Shown: positions 22,766-30,707, counted from the first letter of the stretch. The stretch: 40,818 nucleotides of DNA from Caldilineae bacterium (GCA_011176545.1 DUEN01000053.1:9970-50787), one strand, 5' to 3'. Program-made: numbers and translations. Notes: generated by a model not told the origin, from the sequence alone.

Positions 22766-24208
22766 TCATGAGGAAGTTTCACCTGTCTGTGCAGGCTCCT
22801 CCATCGGCTTGAACGCCAGAAGCGTCAGCACACGCTGACGAAATGCCAGGCGGCCATCTCGCTCGCGACGCACCTGTAGCCCGGCGGCGTCGCCCTCGAT
22901 CGCCGCGTCGAGCATGGCAGTCACGGCCTCCACCGTCTCCTCGTCGGTGTGTTCCGTGTCGAGCCACTCATCCAGATGACGTTCGATCTCATCCGTCTCG
23001 TCTTGTTCGATGACGAGACCGGCTTCGGCTACGAGGTCGCGTATCTGATCCGCGGTGAGCAACGTCACATGGGAGCTATCCCGCCTCAGCTCAATGACAT
23101 CCTGCGTGGCGCGCTTGACGGGGTCTACATCGCCGACGGGCTCATAAATGAGGATACGGCCTCCCGGTCGGCACACGCGCATCATCTCGCGAATCGCCGC
23201 GGCGGCATCTTCGAAGTGGTGCAGCCCATAGGCACACGTGACCAGGTCGAACGCGTTGTCCGGGAAGGGGAGCTGCTCGGGATGCGCCCAGCGTATGTGC
23301 AGATTCTCGACGCCGGCCTCGAGGCGAGCTCGCTCGGCCTGTTCGAGGGAATCCGGGCTGGTGTCCACGGCGATGATCCGTTCCACATGGGGGGCCAGCG
23401 CTACAGCCAACGTGCCATCACCGGTGGCCATATCGAGTACCTTCTCATGCGGTTGTGGTTGGGCGGCGCGCACGACATGTTCAATCTGAGCCTGCGTGAA
23501 ATCATGAAGCCGCAAGGTAGGCGTGAGCGATTGTGGCTCCGTCTCCGTCGCAGCGGGGGTGAGTTCCTGATCGGCTATCTCCTCCTGTGAAGGAGGTTGA
23601 GCGAGCGGTCGCAAAGGGAGAAGGAGATGCTCGGTCTTGTTGACGTAGACCAGCATCCACTGTTTCTCCGCCCAGACGAGCTTATGGATCGCCGTGTTCT
23701 CCTGATAGACCCGGACGTGGTGCCCGCCGATCAGAGAGCGTAGCAAGGTCGCCATCGTCCCTCCGTGGGTCACGATGGCGATACGCTGTCCCCAGAAGCG
23801 ATCCAGCACGGCCCGTAAGGCGCGCACCACTCGATCGCGGAAGGCGACGTAGGTGGGGGCCGTCTCCAGGGTGGGGATCCAAGGCTCATCGGGTAAGCCG
23901 CGGCTCTCGGCAAACGAGGGGAACTCCTCCCAATAGGGATGGCTCGTCTCCTCCAGGCCGTATTGGATGTGGACTGGTCGGCCTAGATGCATGGCCAGGA
24001 TGTCGGCTGTCTGTCGAGCGCGCAATAGAGGGCTGGAGATGATCACGTCGATGGGCTCGTTCTCCGCCAGCCACTCGGCCAGACGGCGGGCCTGTTGCCA
24101 TCCTCGGGAGGTAAGGCCGCTGTCGGGGCTGAAATCGGCCCCATAGATATTGCTCAGGGATTCCGCGTGGCGGATTAAAAGCAGGTGAGTCGTATCGGAG
24201 GTTTCCAT
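22766..24208 (-). CDS. fusion: histidine phosphatase (phosphoglycerate mutase family) plus class I SAM methyltransferase
   Basis: A 480-residue two-domain protein. The N-terminal domain (to about 200) has the histidine phosphatase motif LLLIRHAESLSN with nucleophile His14, VIISSPLLRARQTADIL, and the second catalytic His148 in IVTHGGTMATLL. A glutamine/threonine-rich linker (about 203-232) joins a UbiE/Methyltransf_11-type domain: KVLDMATGDGTLAVAL binds S-adenosylmethionine, with AVDTSPDSLEQA, FDLVTCAYGLHHFED and MRVCRPGGRILIYEP. The whole is one open frame with no sign of error. Substrates are unknown; a shared small-molecule substrate or lipid/quinone pathway is possible. ATG 24208 is preceded by GGGTGGGG; GTG 24217 is a less likely start. 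Confidence 0.88.
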   Translation of the reverse strand: METSDTTHLLLIRHAESLSNIYGADFSPDSGLTSRGWQQARRLAEWLAENEPIDVIISSPLLRARQTADILAMHLGRPVHIQYGLEETSHPYWEEFPSFAESRGLPDEPWIPTLETAPTYVAFRDRVVRALRAVLDRFWGQRIAIVTHGGTMATLLRSLIGGHHVRVYQENTAIHKLVWAEKQWMLVYVNKTEHLLLPLRPLAQPPSQEEIADQELTPAATETEPQSLTPTLRLHDFTQAQIEHVVRAAQPQPHEKVLDMATGDGTLAVALAPHVERIIAVDTSPDSLEQAERARLEAGVENLHIRWAHPEQLPFPDNAFDLVTCAYGLHHFEDAAAAIREMMRVCRPGGRILIYEPVGDVDPVKRATQDVIELRRDSSHVTLLTADQIRDLVAEAGLVIEQDETDEIERHLDEWLDTEHTDEETVEAVTAMLDAAIEGDAAGLQVRRERDGRLAFRQRVLTLLAFKPMEEPAQTGETSS

Positions 24209-24249
24209 GAGCCCCACCCTGGATTAACTGGAGACGAATCGCCTCGATG

Positions 24250-24287
24250 GTCCATCCCGGAAACGTAATATCCTATCTTGGATGGAC
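24250..24287 (-). promoter_or_regulatory. 8-bp inverted repeat at the predicted transcription start of the fusion gene
   Basis: GTCCATCC (24250-24257) and GGATGGAC (24280-24287) are perfect inverse complements 22 bases apart. They begin at about +1 of the minus-strand promoter, so they could be an operator or an mRNA leader hairpin. Confidence 0.4.
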
Positions 24288-24289
24288 AG

Positions 24290-24318
24290 AGTATACCGAT
24301 TCTCGGGCTCTATGTCAA
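24290..24318 (-). promoter_or_regulatory. consensus promoter for the phosphatase-methyltransferase gene
   Basis: On the minus strand a perfect TTGACA (24318-24313), a 17-base spacer and TATACT (24295-24290) are present. The -35 box overlaps the stop codon of the GT39-like gene just upstream, so the fusion gene has independent transcription. Confidence 0.75.
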
Positions 24319-25778
24319 CTATCCGTCGCGTGCTCGATGATCTTCACATAGCCTAACACGATCCTCTGATCCGTAAAATTGGTCTTAAGCCGATCGAGCG
24401 TCCTGGGATCGTATAGGCCGACCTCGATGAAGTAAATGCCAGGTGGCGCGTCATCCGGTAGCCTGAGCTGATAGGTGTCCTTGATGAGTCGTCCCGTCTC
24501 CCACGTGGATGTCGGGGCGGCGCCCCCCTGTGGCATGGCGTCCACTTGGGCCCACACCGCATCTGGGGGGAACACCAGATGCGTGAACACGACATAATCC
24601 TTCTGAGGCGCTGTCAGGGCTTCCCACCAAAGCGTTAGCGTCAGTGCCTCCCCAGGCCGCATCACCCGCCGGTCGAGCTGGAAGCCCACCAACGCGATCT
24701 GATCCTCGAAGTTGATGAAGATGGGATTGGGCAGCCCCCTTTCGGTGACCCGCGGGAGCAGCTGGATATATCCCAGCGTCAGGTGATCTTGCTCACCTAC
24801 GGATAGCCTGATCCCATCGGCGAAGTGATACAATCCAACGTCCACGCGAAGCCGCGCTGGCGCGATGGCCGTCTCCGGGATCTGGATGCTGTGCTGGTCG
24901 GGGATGATGGGGCCTACAGGCCACTCCGTGGTGGGTAGGGCCCCGCTGGCGGGATAGCTATCGCGCTGTGCCTGTATGATGCCCACCTCATCGACGAGGT
25001 GGATGAACACGCTGTAGTCGCGGTCGGGCGGGCGCAGCGCCTTCCAGTAAAGGGTGAGTTGAAGCGTCTGGCCCGGACGTAAAGCCGTCGTGTCCATCTC
25101 ATAGCCCACTAGGCGGATCTGGCCCTCGAATTCAGCGGCCAGCGGGTTAGGGACTTTCGCATTCGGGGGGAGCAGGGCGGGCGCCGCGTAGGCCGGTGCG
25201 ATCCATCGCCATGGAGCGAACGCAGCCAGCCCGAACAACCCGGATATCAACAACGTCGCGAACGTGCCTCGCCATCGTCGTGGGATCCAGATGTGCAGAC
25301 CGGCGCTGAGGAGCACCGCGAAGGCGCTGATCGCGGGGAACAGCAATCGACCTTGTGGATAGCGCATCTGCGCCCATTGGACTAGGGCGATGACGATGAG
25401 CATGAGCCAGAGGGCGAGTAAAAGGAGGGTGCGAGTGGGCGAGTCTGCGGGTTTGCGAGTCTGCGAGTCTGCGGGTGAGCGAGTGAGCGAGTGGGCGAGT
25501 CTGCGGGTTGGCGGGTTTACAAGTGGGCAGATGAGCAGGCCCGCCAGACCAAGGAGACTGAGGATGGTATACACATGGTAGAACCATTCGTCGGCTACGA
25601 CGTTAAACCACCCGAACACGGCCCAGCAGGATCGCCAGACGCCCTGGGCGCGGGCGAGGAGTTCTGCCCACGTGGGCGGTTCGGCCCGGCGAGGAAGGAC
25701 GGCGAACATCGCCTGTAGCCCCAACGGGTCACCATATAGCCGCCAGTTGCGCCAGTACCACCAGCCACCGACGGCCAT
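24315..25778 (-). CDS. GT39-like membrane protein, C-terminal part of a gene split by an in-frame TGA
   Basis: This 487-residue frame continues the 25803-26633 frame without shift; only one TGA (25805-25803) and eight codons separate the first half from this ATG. No ribosome site precedes ATG 25778, so separate translation is doubtful. It begins in a membrane segment (GGWWYWRNWRLYGDPLG), adds about four more, then has two tandem extracytoplasmic beta domains: FEGQIRLVGYEMDTTALRPG... and FEDQIALVGFQLDRRVMRPG.... Residues 89-117, rich in repeated TR/AD/SLT units, are encoded by an intergenic-type repeat (25428-25514). The whole is probably a polyprenyl-phosphate-sugar-dependent transferase. It is a pseudogene unless the TGA is a sequence error or is read through. 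Confidence 0.7.
   Translation of the reverse strand: MAVGGWWYWRNWRLYGDPLGLQAMFAVLPRRAEPPTWAELLARAQGVWRSCWAVFGWFNVVADEWFYHVYTILSLLGLAGLLICPLVNPPTRRLAHSLTRSPADSQTRKPADSPTRTLLLLALWLMLIVIALVQWAQMRYPQGRLLFPAISAFAVLLSAGLHIWIPRRWRGTFATLLISGLFGLAAFAPWRWIAPAYAAPALLPPNAKVPNPLAAEFEGQIRLVGYEMDTTALRPGQTLQLTLYWKALRPPDRDYSVFIHLVDEVGIIQAQRDSYPASGALPTTEWPVGPIIPDQHSIQIPETAIAPARLRVDVGLYHFADGIRLSVGEQDHLTLGYIQLLPRVTERGLPNPIFINFEDQIALVGFQLDRRVMRPGEALTLTLWWEALTAPQKDYVVFTHLVFPPDAVWAQVDAMPQGGAAPTSTWETGRLIKDTYQLRLPDDAPPGIYFIEVGLYDPRTLDRLKTNFTDQRIVLGYVKIIEHATDS
25428..25535. repeat. degenerate short-unit repeat inside the GT39-like gene
   Basis: Units such as GCGAGTCTGCGGGTTT and GAGCGAGTGGGCGAGT are repeated several times with small changes. 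The same unit types make up the intergenic stretches at 26623-26695 and 30579-30650. Here the array is in frame and adds about 29 residues to a loop between membrane segments. Confidence 0.8.
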
Positions 25779-25802
25779 AGCGACCGCGCCTATGAGCGCG
25801 CC

Positions 25803-26633
25803 TCAACGTATTAGGTCGCCGAAGGAGCGACGGCGCCAGGCTATAAGGGATAGGGTCAGCCCCGTCGGGACGAACAACAGCAGCCCATTCAGTTTGCTCA
25901 AAGCGGCCACGCCGAGCAGCACTCCGAGGAGGACGAGCTGATACCTCCTTGGCTTCTCCTGCGCCAGCAGCCGCACCAGCAGCCATATCCCGGCCGCGCT
26001 GCAGGCGATCACCAGGTTGTCGTTGTTCACGGCCGCGCTGAGGAAGAGGAATTGCGGGTTAAAGGCTACCAGCGCCGCGGCCGCGGCCGCGATGGTTCTC
26101 TGGCCCGGGAAGATGGTCCGTGCTGTGCCATATGTGCATAGCACGGTGGCGGCTCCCATCAGCAGCGAGAGGAAGCGCACCATATGGGCTGCCAGCGCCA
26201 CGCCTCGCCATGGCCAGGCGTCGGCTCGGCCGTGCACGATCACGTTCTTATTGCCGAAGGCATCGGCCCGTCCCATGGCGGCGTGCGGGTTGTAGCGGAT
26301 GACCTCGGCCGCGTTGTCAGTGGGGATGGGATAGGTCACCAGCGCGGCCAGCATGTAATACAAAGGTGGCTGACTGCCCTCCTGATGCCAGGGGGCGTTT
26401 CCCACCTGTTCCGGCCTCGGCAGCCCATGGCCTTCCACCAACCAACGCACATACTCGTAGTGCCATACCTCGTCTGGCGCCTCAAACAGCGGGTTAACGA
26501 CGCTGTAGATCGTTCCCAGGATGAGGAAGGCCAGGAGGATAACGGCGAGGGGCCAATCATCTCGAAGCCGCATGGCGAGTGAACGTGCCCTTCGCGACGG
26601 CATCATCTCCTCAACTCTTAAGGCGACTCGCAT
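25803..26633 (-). CDS. GT39-like membrane glycosyltransferase, N-terminal part ending at an in-frame TGA
   Basis: The 276-residue frame starts with a basic leader and a membrane helix (LAVILLAFLILGTIYSVV), then NPLFEAPDEVWHYEYVRWLVEGHGLP, in which the acidic DE of the first outer loop is typical of GT39-type and mannosyltransferase-like enzymes. EGSQPPLYYMLAALV and four to five more helices follow. The frame stops at TGA in SFGDLIR-stop-GALIGAVAMAVGG, in the middle of a typical transferase, and resumes in the same frame. Such enzymes move a sugar from a polyprenyl-phosphate donor at the outer membrane face; GT2 (26696-27667) just upstream makes such donors. ATG 26633 lies inside a repeat; ATG 26606 or 26603, near GAGGAG, are alternatives. 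Confidence 0.72.
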   Translation of the reverse strand: MRVALRVEEMMPSRRARSLAMRLRDDWPLAVILLAFLILGTIYSVVNPLFEAPDEVWHYEYVRWLVEGHGLPRPEQVGNAPWHQEGSQPPLYYMLAALVTYPIPTDNAAEVIRYNPHAAMGRADAFGNKNVIVHGRADAWPWRGVALAAHMVRFLSLLMGAATVLCTYGTARTIFPGQRTIAAAAAALVAFNPQFLFLSAAVNNDNLVIACSAAGIWLLVRLLAQEKPRRYQLVLLGVLLGVAALSKLNGLLLFVPTGLTLSLIAWRRRSFGDLIR

Positions 26634-26695
26634 ACCTGCAAACTCGCAGACTCACAGATCCGCAAACTCGCAGGCCCGCTCACTCGCAGACTCGT
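26623..26695. repeat. degenerate short-unit repeat between the GT2 and GT39-like genes
   Basis: On the minus strand the units read GCGAGTCTGCGAGTGAGC, GCGGATCTGTGAGTCTGC and similar. The array fills the space from the GT2 stop to the first codons of the GT39-like gene, and even supplies its first ATG. It is the same family as 25428-25535 and 30579-30650. Confidence 0.75.
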
Positions 26696-27667
26696 TCAGC
26701 GACCAAAGGTACCTGGAACATCATCTTCCTGCGACAGTTCCAGCCGCTTCACCCGCAGCAGGATCTCCTCGCTGAGGCGACGGTTGATGGCGATCAAGTC
26801 GGCCACCAGCCCGATCAGGATGACCTGAAACCCGGCGATAAGCAAGACGCTGGCCAGGATGACCGATTGGACGTGGCCCTTGCCCTCCCCCTGGAAGATG
26901 AAGTAGATATATCGCAGGGAGAGCAATAGTCCTCCAAGCAGGAGGAAGATGCCTGCGGCTATGAAGACCCGTAGCGGCTCATACATCGCATAGATACGCA
27001 CGATAGTCTCTGCTGACCGGATCAGGTAATCGGGCAGGCTACGGATCAGCCGGCTCTCCCGTAGCTGGGGGTTGGTGCGCACGGGGACGTGAGTCAGTGC
27101 CAATCGCTGTTTCCCGGCCTGGATGATGGTCTCCAGCGTGTAGGTGTAGTCCGACACGACGTTGAGGCGCAGCGCTGCTTCCCGACTGTACGCCCGGAAT
27201 CCGCTGGTCGTGTCAGGGATCATAGTATCGGAGGCTTGACGTACGACCCAGCTCCCCAATTTTTGTAGCCGCTTCTTCAGCGGGGAGAAGTGCGGAATGG
27301 TGTCGATCTGACGATCGCCGATGACCACGTCGGCCTCACCGGCCAGGATCGGGGCGATCAGTTTGGGGATGTCTGCGCCCGCGTATTGGTTGTCGCCGTC
27401 CGTGTTCACGATGATGTCAGCCCCTAAGCGCAGGCAGGCGTCGATGCCGGCGGCGAAGGCGGCCGCCAACCCGCGGTGGCGTGGGAAGCGCACGATGTGC
27501 TCCACCCCCAGCTCTCGCGCCACTTCAGCCGTGCGGTCAGTGCTCCCATCGTCGATCACCAGGATCTCCACCTCGTCCACGCCGGGGATCTGGCGGGGTA
27601 TATCGCGCACGGTGGCTGGAAGCGTCGCCTCCTCGTTCAGGCAGGGAATCTGCACGATCAGTTTCAT
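26696..27667 (-). CDS. GT2 glycosyltransferase with C-terminal membrane anchor (polyprenyl-phosphate sugar synthase-like)
   Basis: The 323-residue protein has a GT-A domain: [19 protein letters not shown], Asp-Asp in [16 protein letters not shown], and the metal-binding DGD in [28 protein letters not shown] and [15 protein letters not shown] follow the dolichyl-phosphate mannose synthase pattern. Two hydrophobic segments at about 233-260 and 272-295 anchor it in the membrane. It probably loads a sugar onto a polyprenyl phosphate at the inner face, for use by an outer-face transferase such as the adjacent broken GT39-like protein. It is the first gene of the group, preceded by a structured leader (27714-27846). 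Its stop codon touches the short-unit repeat. Confidence 0.88.
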   Translation of the reverse strand: MKLIVQIPCLNEEATLPATVRDIPRQIPGVDEVEILVIDDGSTDRTAEVARELGVEHIVRFPRHRGLAAAFAAGIDACLRLGADIIVNTDGDNQYAGADIPKLIAPILAGEADVVIGDRQIDTIPHFSPLKKRLQKLGSWVVRQASDTMIPDTTSGFRAYSREAALRLNVVSDYTYTLETIIQAGKQRLALTHVPVRTNPQLRESRLIRSLPDYLIRSAETIVRIYAMYEPLRVFIAAGIFLLLGGLLLSLRYIYFIFQGEGKGHVQSVILASVLLIAGFQVILIGLVADLIAINRRLSEEILLRVKRLELSQEDDVPGTFGR

Positions 27668-27713
27668 GGCCCTTTTCGACCCATTTCACGCGCTTATGTT
27701 GATCCCTCACACA

Positions 27714-27745
27714 AAGGGGCCCTGAGCTGCCAAGCCGGGCCCCTT
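27714..27745 (-). terminator. terminator-like hairpin in the GT2 leader
   Basis: AAGGGGCCC (27714-27722) and GGGCCCCTT (27737-27745) form a perfect 9-bp stem with a 14-base loop. On the minus strand it is followed by TGTGTG, a weak U-tract, 47 bases before the GT2 start. It could end a short upstream RNA or act as an attenuator. Confidence 0.45.
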
Positions 27746-27754
27746 GTTCGCCTC

Positions 27755-27846
27755 GGTGGTCTCCCTGATGCGCGTGTTGGTGTTCCTGCCGATGTGCCGT
27801 CGTTGGTACGGCGCTGGGCAGCAAATGATCCTTGAGGGAGACCACC
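27755..27846 (-). ncRNA. candidate structured RNA or leader element (92 nt)
   Basis: GGTGGTCTCCCT (27755-27766) and AGGGAGACCACC (27835-27846) are perfect 12-base inverse complements. Inside lie two nested pairs, CTGCC (27786-27790) with GGCAG (27817-27821) and GCCGT (27796-27800) with ACGGC (27808-27812). The fold works for either strand. On the minus strand it stands between an AT-rich region (27856-27890) that could hold a promoter and the GT2 gene, and is followed by the hairpin 27714-27745. I could not match it to a known riboswitch, T-box, SRP or 6S RNA. Strand is inferred. Confidence 0.4.
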
Positions 27847-27919
27847 CTCGCCTCATTATGATAACATACTTGTCACTTTAACGTGAAACGTCGGTCGGTC
27901 TCGATGTGAAAGCGTCTCC

Positions 27920-28711
27920 TCAGGAAGATGATAAGAGCGAACGGATCGCCTGGGCGCTCTCGATGATCTCCTCCGTAGGATCATGATCGCCGGTCTCGAT
28001 CTCGATGCTCAACGGGCCATCGTAGCCGATGGCTTTCAGGGCTTTGACGATGCCTTTGACATCCACGACGCCTTTCCCCAGCGCGCAGCATCGATGGCCG
28101 CCGTCAGGCAGGATGTCTTTGAAGTGCACGTGGATGATGTGTCCTTGCAGCTCATAGATGGCCTGCACTGGATCGCCCCCGGCCGCGGCCATGTTCCCCG
28201 TGTCGATGGTCACGCCGATCCAGTTCTCATAGCCGCGGATGGTCTCCAGGAGCTCAGCGGCCGTCTTTTCGGGGTGGTTCTCCACGCCGACCTTAATCCC
28301 GTACTTCCGGCATAGGGGATAGATTTTCGCTGCCATATCCCGATCGATCCAGTCGGCGATGACCGGCGCGCCCAGCGCACGGGCGGCCTGGAAGGTGACC
28401 TCGGTGCGATCTAGATCCTCGCGTGCGTCGCCCAGGCCGCTGGCGAAGGAGACCACGCTTAGCCCCCGTTGCTCGATGAGCTGACGCAGCGCGACGAAGT
28501 CGGCCAGCTTCCACGTCCATGGACCGGCGTGTGCCTTCCACACCTCCACGGCATCCAGTCGCGCCGGCTTCAGGCGATCAAGCAGCTCGGCGAAGACTTG
28601 AGGTGTGGCGCGCTCCGTGGTGACCCGCTCCGCCTCGCCCCAGTTGAACTGGACGCCCGGATAGCCGATGGCATCACACACATAACTGGCGCTGACGAAA
28701 GAGATCTGCAT
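27920..28711 (-). CDS. sugar phosphate isomerase/epimerase (xylose isomerase-like TIM barrel)
   Basis: A 263-residue AP-endonuclease-2 type barrel. Metal-site strands can be followed: DAVEVWKAHAGPW, KVGVENHPEKTAAELLE, GVTIDTGNMAAAGGDP, HIIHVHFKDILPDGG and the final PLSIEIETGDHDPTEE. The conserved Glu, Asp and His residues expected to hold the divalent metal are all present. Such enzymes isomerise or epimerise sugars or inositol derivatives; the substrate is unknown. The ATG at 28711 follows AAGGAGG with 6-base spacing, only 24 bases after the oligoendopeptidase gene, so they share a transcript. The short gap contains a GCGTAAAGCGTAA repeat unit also seen near 40042. Confidence 0.85.
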   Translation of the reverse strand: MQISFVSASYVCDAIGYPGVQFNWGEAERVTTERATPQVFAELLDRLKPARLDAVEVWKAHAGPWTWKLADFVALRQLIEQRGLSVVSFASGLGDAREDLDRTEVTFQAARALGAPVIADWIDRDMAAKIYPLCRKYGIKVGVENHPEKTAAELLETIRGYENWIGVTIDTGNMAAAGGDPVQAIYELQGHIIHVHFKDILPDGGHRCCALGKGVVDVKGIVKALKAIGYDGPLSIEIETGDHDPTEEIIESAQAIRSLLSSS

Positions 28712-28735
28712 GGGAGCCTCCTTACGCTTTACGCA

Positions 28736-30502
28736 TTACTTTTTCTCCATGGCCTCCAGCTCATCGATCATACCGGAGATGACGTCGAAGCCGCCCCGCC
28801 AGAATTCGGGCGAGGTGATATCGATCCCCGCCTCGCTCAGGATGCGCTGGGGGCTCTCCGATCCGCCATAGGCGAGGATCTTCAGGTAGGCGGGTTTGAA
28901 CGTCTCACCTTCCTCCTTGTAGCGCTGATAAAGGGAAAGCACCAGAAGCTGCCCGAAGCTGTAAGCGTAGACGTAGAAGGGGGTGTGATAGATGTGAGGG
29001 ATGGAGACCCACTCCCATCGGAACTCATCACTGATCTCGACGGCGTCCCCAAATTGCTCGGTCAGGTTCCCCATGTATCGTTCGCACAGCTCATCGATGG
29101 TGCGGCCCTGATTGACCAGATCGTGAGCCTCGCGCTCGAACAGGGCGAAGTAGGCCTGGCGCATTACAGTGGCGTAGGCGTCGTCCAGCACCGCGACCAG
29201 CAGATCGCGGCGCACGGCCTCGTCCTCCTCCTCTCGCAGCAGCCGATCCGTCAGGAGCATCTCGCCGAAGACGGAGGCCGTCTCTGCCAGAGGGAGGGAG
29301 GGGTGGAAGGTGAGGACGGAGTGGTGCCCGGCGAGAGATGAGTGAATGGCGTGGCCCAGCTCATGCGCCATGACGGCCACGTCGCGCGCCTTACCAGTAT
29401 AGTTAAGCAGCACATAAGGGGTGAGGCCTGGGAGCACGCCGTAGGAGAAGGCCCCGCCTTGCTTCCCAGGCCGCACCTCGGCGTCGATATGGCGCTCGGC
29501 GAACACGCGCCGGGCGTGTTCCGCCATCTCCGGGGAAAAGGCCTGATATGTATCCAGCACCAGATCGATCGCCTCAGCGTATTCGTAACTCTTCTCCGCT
29601 CCGGCGATGGGCGCGTAGATGTCGTACCGGCGCAAGCGGTCCATGCCCAGCCAGCGGGCCTTAAGGCGGAAATAGCGCTGGAAGACGCTCGCGTTCTCGC
29701 GGCATATATCTAAAAGCGTATCCACGGCCGCGTCGGGGATATCGTTAAGCAGGTTGCGCACGGCGATCGGGGTAGCGAAATGGCGCAGCCTCAGGTTCTC
29801 GTTGTACCAGTCCCGCACCCGATAGGCGTAGATCTGCCCCAGGAGGTTGCCCTGCTCGCCATAAACCCGATACAACTCCTGATAAGCGGCTGCCCGCAGC
29901 TCGGGGCGCGGGTCCCGCACGTACACCATGAGTTCCTCTCGGGTGAGCCGCTTCTTCTCTCCATCCACTTCCAGCTCAAAGGTGAACCGGTTGGTGATCA
30001 TATCGTAGAGGGTGATGAGCGCGTTGACGCCGTTGACGTCCTTGATGTTGATGATGCGCTCCTCGGGCTCAGTGAGGGTGTGGGGCTTAAAGCGCCGCAG
30101 GCTCTCCAGAAAGTAGCGGTAATCGCCAGCGTTGCGCATCAGGCGCTGTGCCGGCGTGTCATCCAACCCCTTCCACCAGAGGCTGAAGAACAGGACGCGG
30201 TTCTGTATCTCGGCGCCCAGTTGCTCGATCTTGCTGCGGAAGGCCAGCGCCCGCTGGTCTTGCGTGTCCTCAGCGAACCAAAGGTAGGCGTAGCCGGCGA
30301 GACGGTGGAGCGCCAGGGTGATGGCCTCATACTGGCGCACCGCGGCGAGGAATTCTTCCTCCGGCATGTCCGGGGATAACCGATCGCGTAGCGCCTCCAT
30401 CTCGCCTACGAGGCGCTCCAGCTCGGCGATCGCATCATCGGCGGCCTCCGGCGACGGAAGCAGATCGCTCAGGTCCCAACGCGTCATCTCGTCAGGGTTC
30501 AT
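28736..30502 (-). CDS. pepF: oligoendopeptidase F, M3 family
   Basis: The 588-residue cytoplasmic metallopeptidase has family-normal length. The zinc motif is HELGH at 380-384 in VAVMAHELGHAIHSS; the third ligand is Glu407 in PLAETASVFGEM. The N-terminal helical domain (MTRWDLSDLLPSPEA...) is that of the PepF/M3B group, and the C-terminal FYVYAYSFGQLLVLSLYQRY and GGSESPQRIL segments are conserved. It trims peptides of roughly 7-17 residues taken up or released in the cell. ATG 30502 follows GGAGAGGA. It is transcribed away from the IclR-racemase-peptide-transporter cluster that begins 245 bases away, so a functional link to peptide uptake is plausible. Confidence 0.93.
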   Translation of the reverse strand: MNPDEMTRWDLSDLLPSPEAADDAIAELERLVGEMEALRDRLSPDMPEEEFLAAVRQYEAITLALHRLAGYAYLWFAEDTQDQRALAFRSKIEQLGAEIQNRVLFFSLWWKGLDDTPAQRLMRNAGDYRYFLESLRRFKPHTLTEPEERIINIKDVNGVNALITLYDMITNRFTFELEVDGEKKRLTREELMVYVRDPRPELRAAAYQELYRVYGEQGNLLGQIYAYRVRDWYNENLRLRHFATPIAVRNLLNDIPDAAVDTLLDICRENASVFQRYFRLKARWLGMDRLRRYDIYAPIAGAEKSYEYAEAIDLVLDTYQAFSPEMAEHARRVFAERHIDAEVRPGKQGGAFSYGVLPGLTPYVLLNYTGKARDVAVMAHELGHAIHSSLAGHHSVLTFHPSLPLAETASVFGEMLLTDRLLREEEDEAVRRDLLVAVLDDAYATVMRQAYFALFEREAHDLVNQGRTIDELCERYMGNLTEQFGDAVEISDEFRWEWVSIPHIYHTPFYVYAYSFGQLLVLSLYQRYKEEGETFKPAYLKILAYGGSESPQRILSEAGIDITSPEFWRGGFDVISGMIDELEAMEKK

Positions 30503-30578
30503 AAGTCCTCTCCTCCCTGGCTTCTCGTTTTTCGCTCCGCTATCTTGCTCCCTGTTAGCGGTTCGGTCAAGTTGAGGA

Positions 30579-30650
30579 GTAAGCGAGTTTGCGAGTAGGT
30601 GGGTGAGCGAGTAGGCAAGTGCGCGAGTTTGCGGGTATGCGGGTGGCGGC
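30579..30650. repeat. degenerate short-unit repeat between divergent pepF and IclR genes
   Basis: The stretch is built of units such as GCGAGTTTGCGAGTAGGTGG and GAGCGAGTAGGCAAGT, the same type as at 25428 and 26623. It ends just before the IclR promoter. Confidence 0.75.
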
Positions 30651-30659
30651 GGGATGGAT

Positions 30660-30707
30660 TTGCGCGGAGTCGGACTTTGTGCTATAGTAGAAATCCCTTT
30701 TCGGAAA
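30660..30707 (+). promoter_or_regulatory. promoter and candidate operator of the IclR gene
   Basis: TTGCGC (30660-30665), a 17-base spacer and TATAGT (30683-30688) with the TGC extension form the promoter; the start would be near 30695. The 9-base palindrome TTTCGGAAA (30699-30707) sits just after it, where an IclR-type repressor could regulate its own gene; this is inferred from position and symmetry. Confidence 0.5.

Noticed and set aside
25428-25535. CRISPR array or regular tandem repeat
   Set aside because: Units are short, degenerate and directly adjacent, with no spacers of constant length, and no cas genes are near.
25803-25805. Selenocysteine or other recoding at the in-frame TGA
   Set aside because: No convincing SECIS-like hairpin follows, the protein family is not a selenoprotein family, and no selenocysteine genes are in the window. 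Mutation or sequence error is simpler.
27755-27846. SRP (4.5S) RNA, 6S RNA or T-box leader
   Set aside because: The GGAA-tetraloop SRP core, the long 6S hairpin with central bubble and the T-box antiterminator core were looked for and not found. It is kept only as an unassigned structured element.
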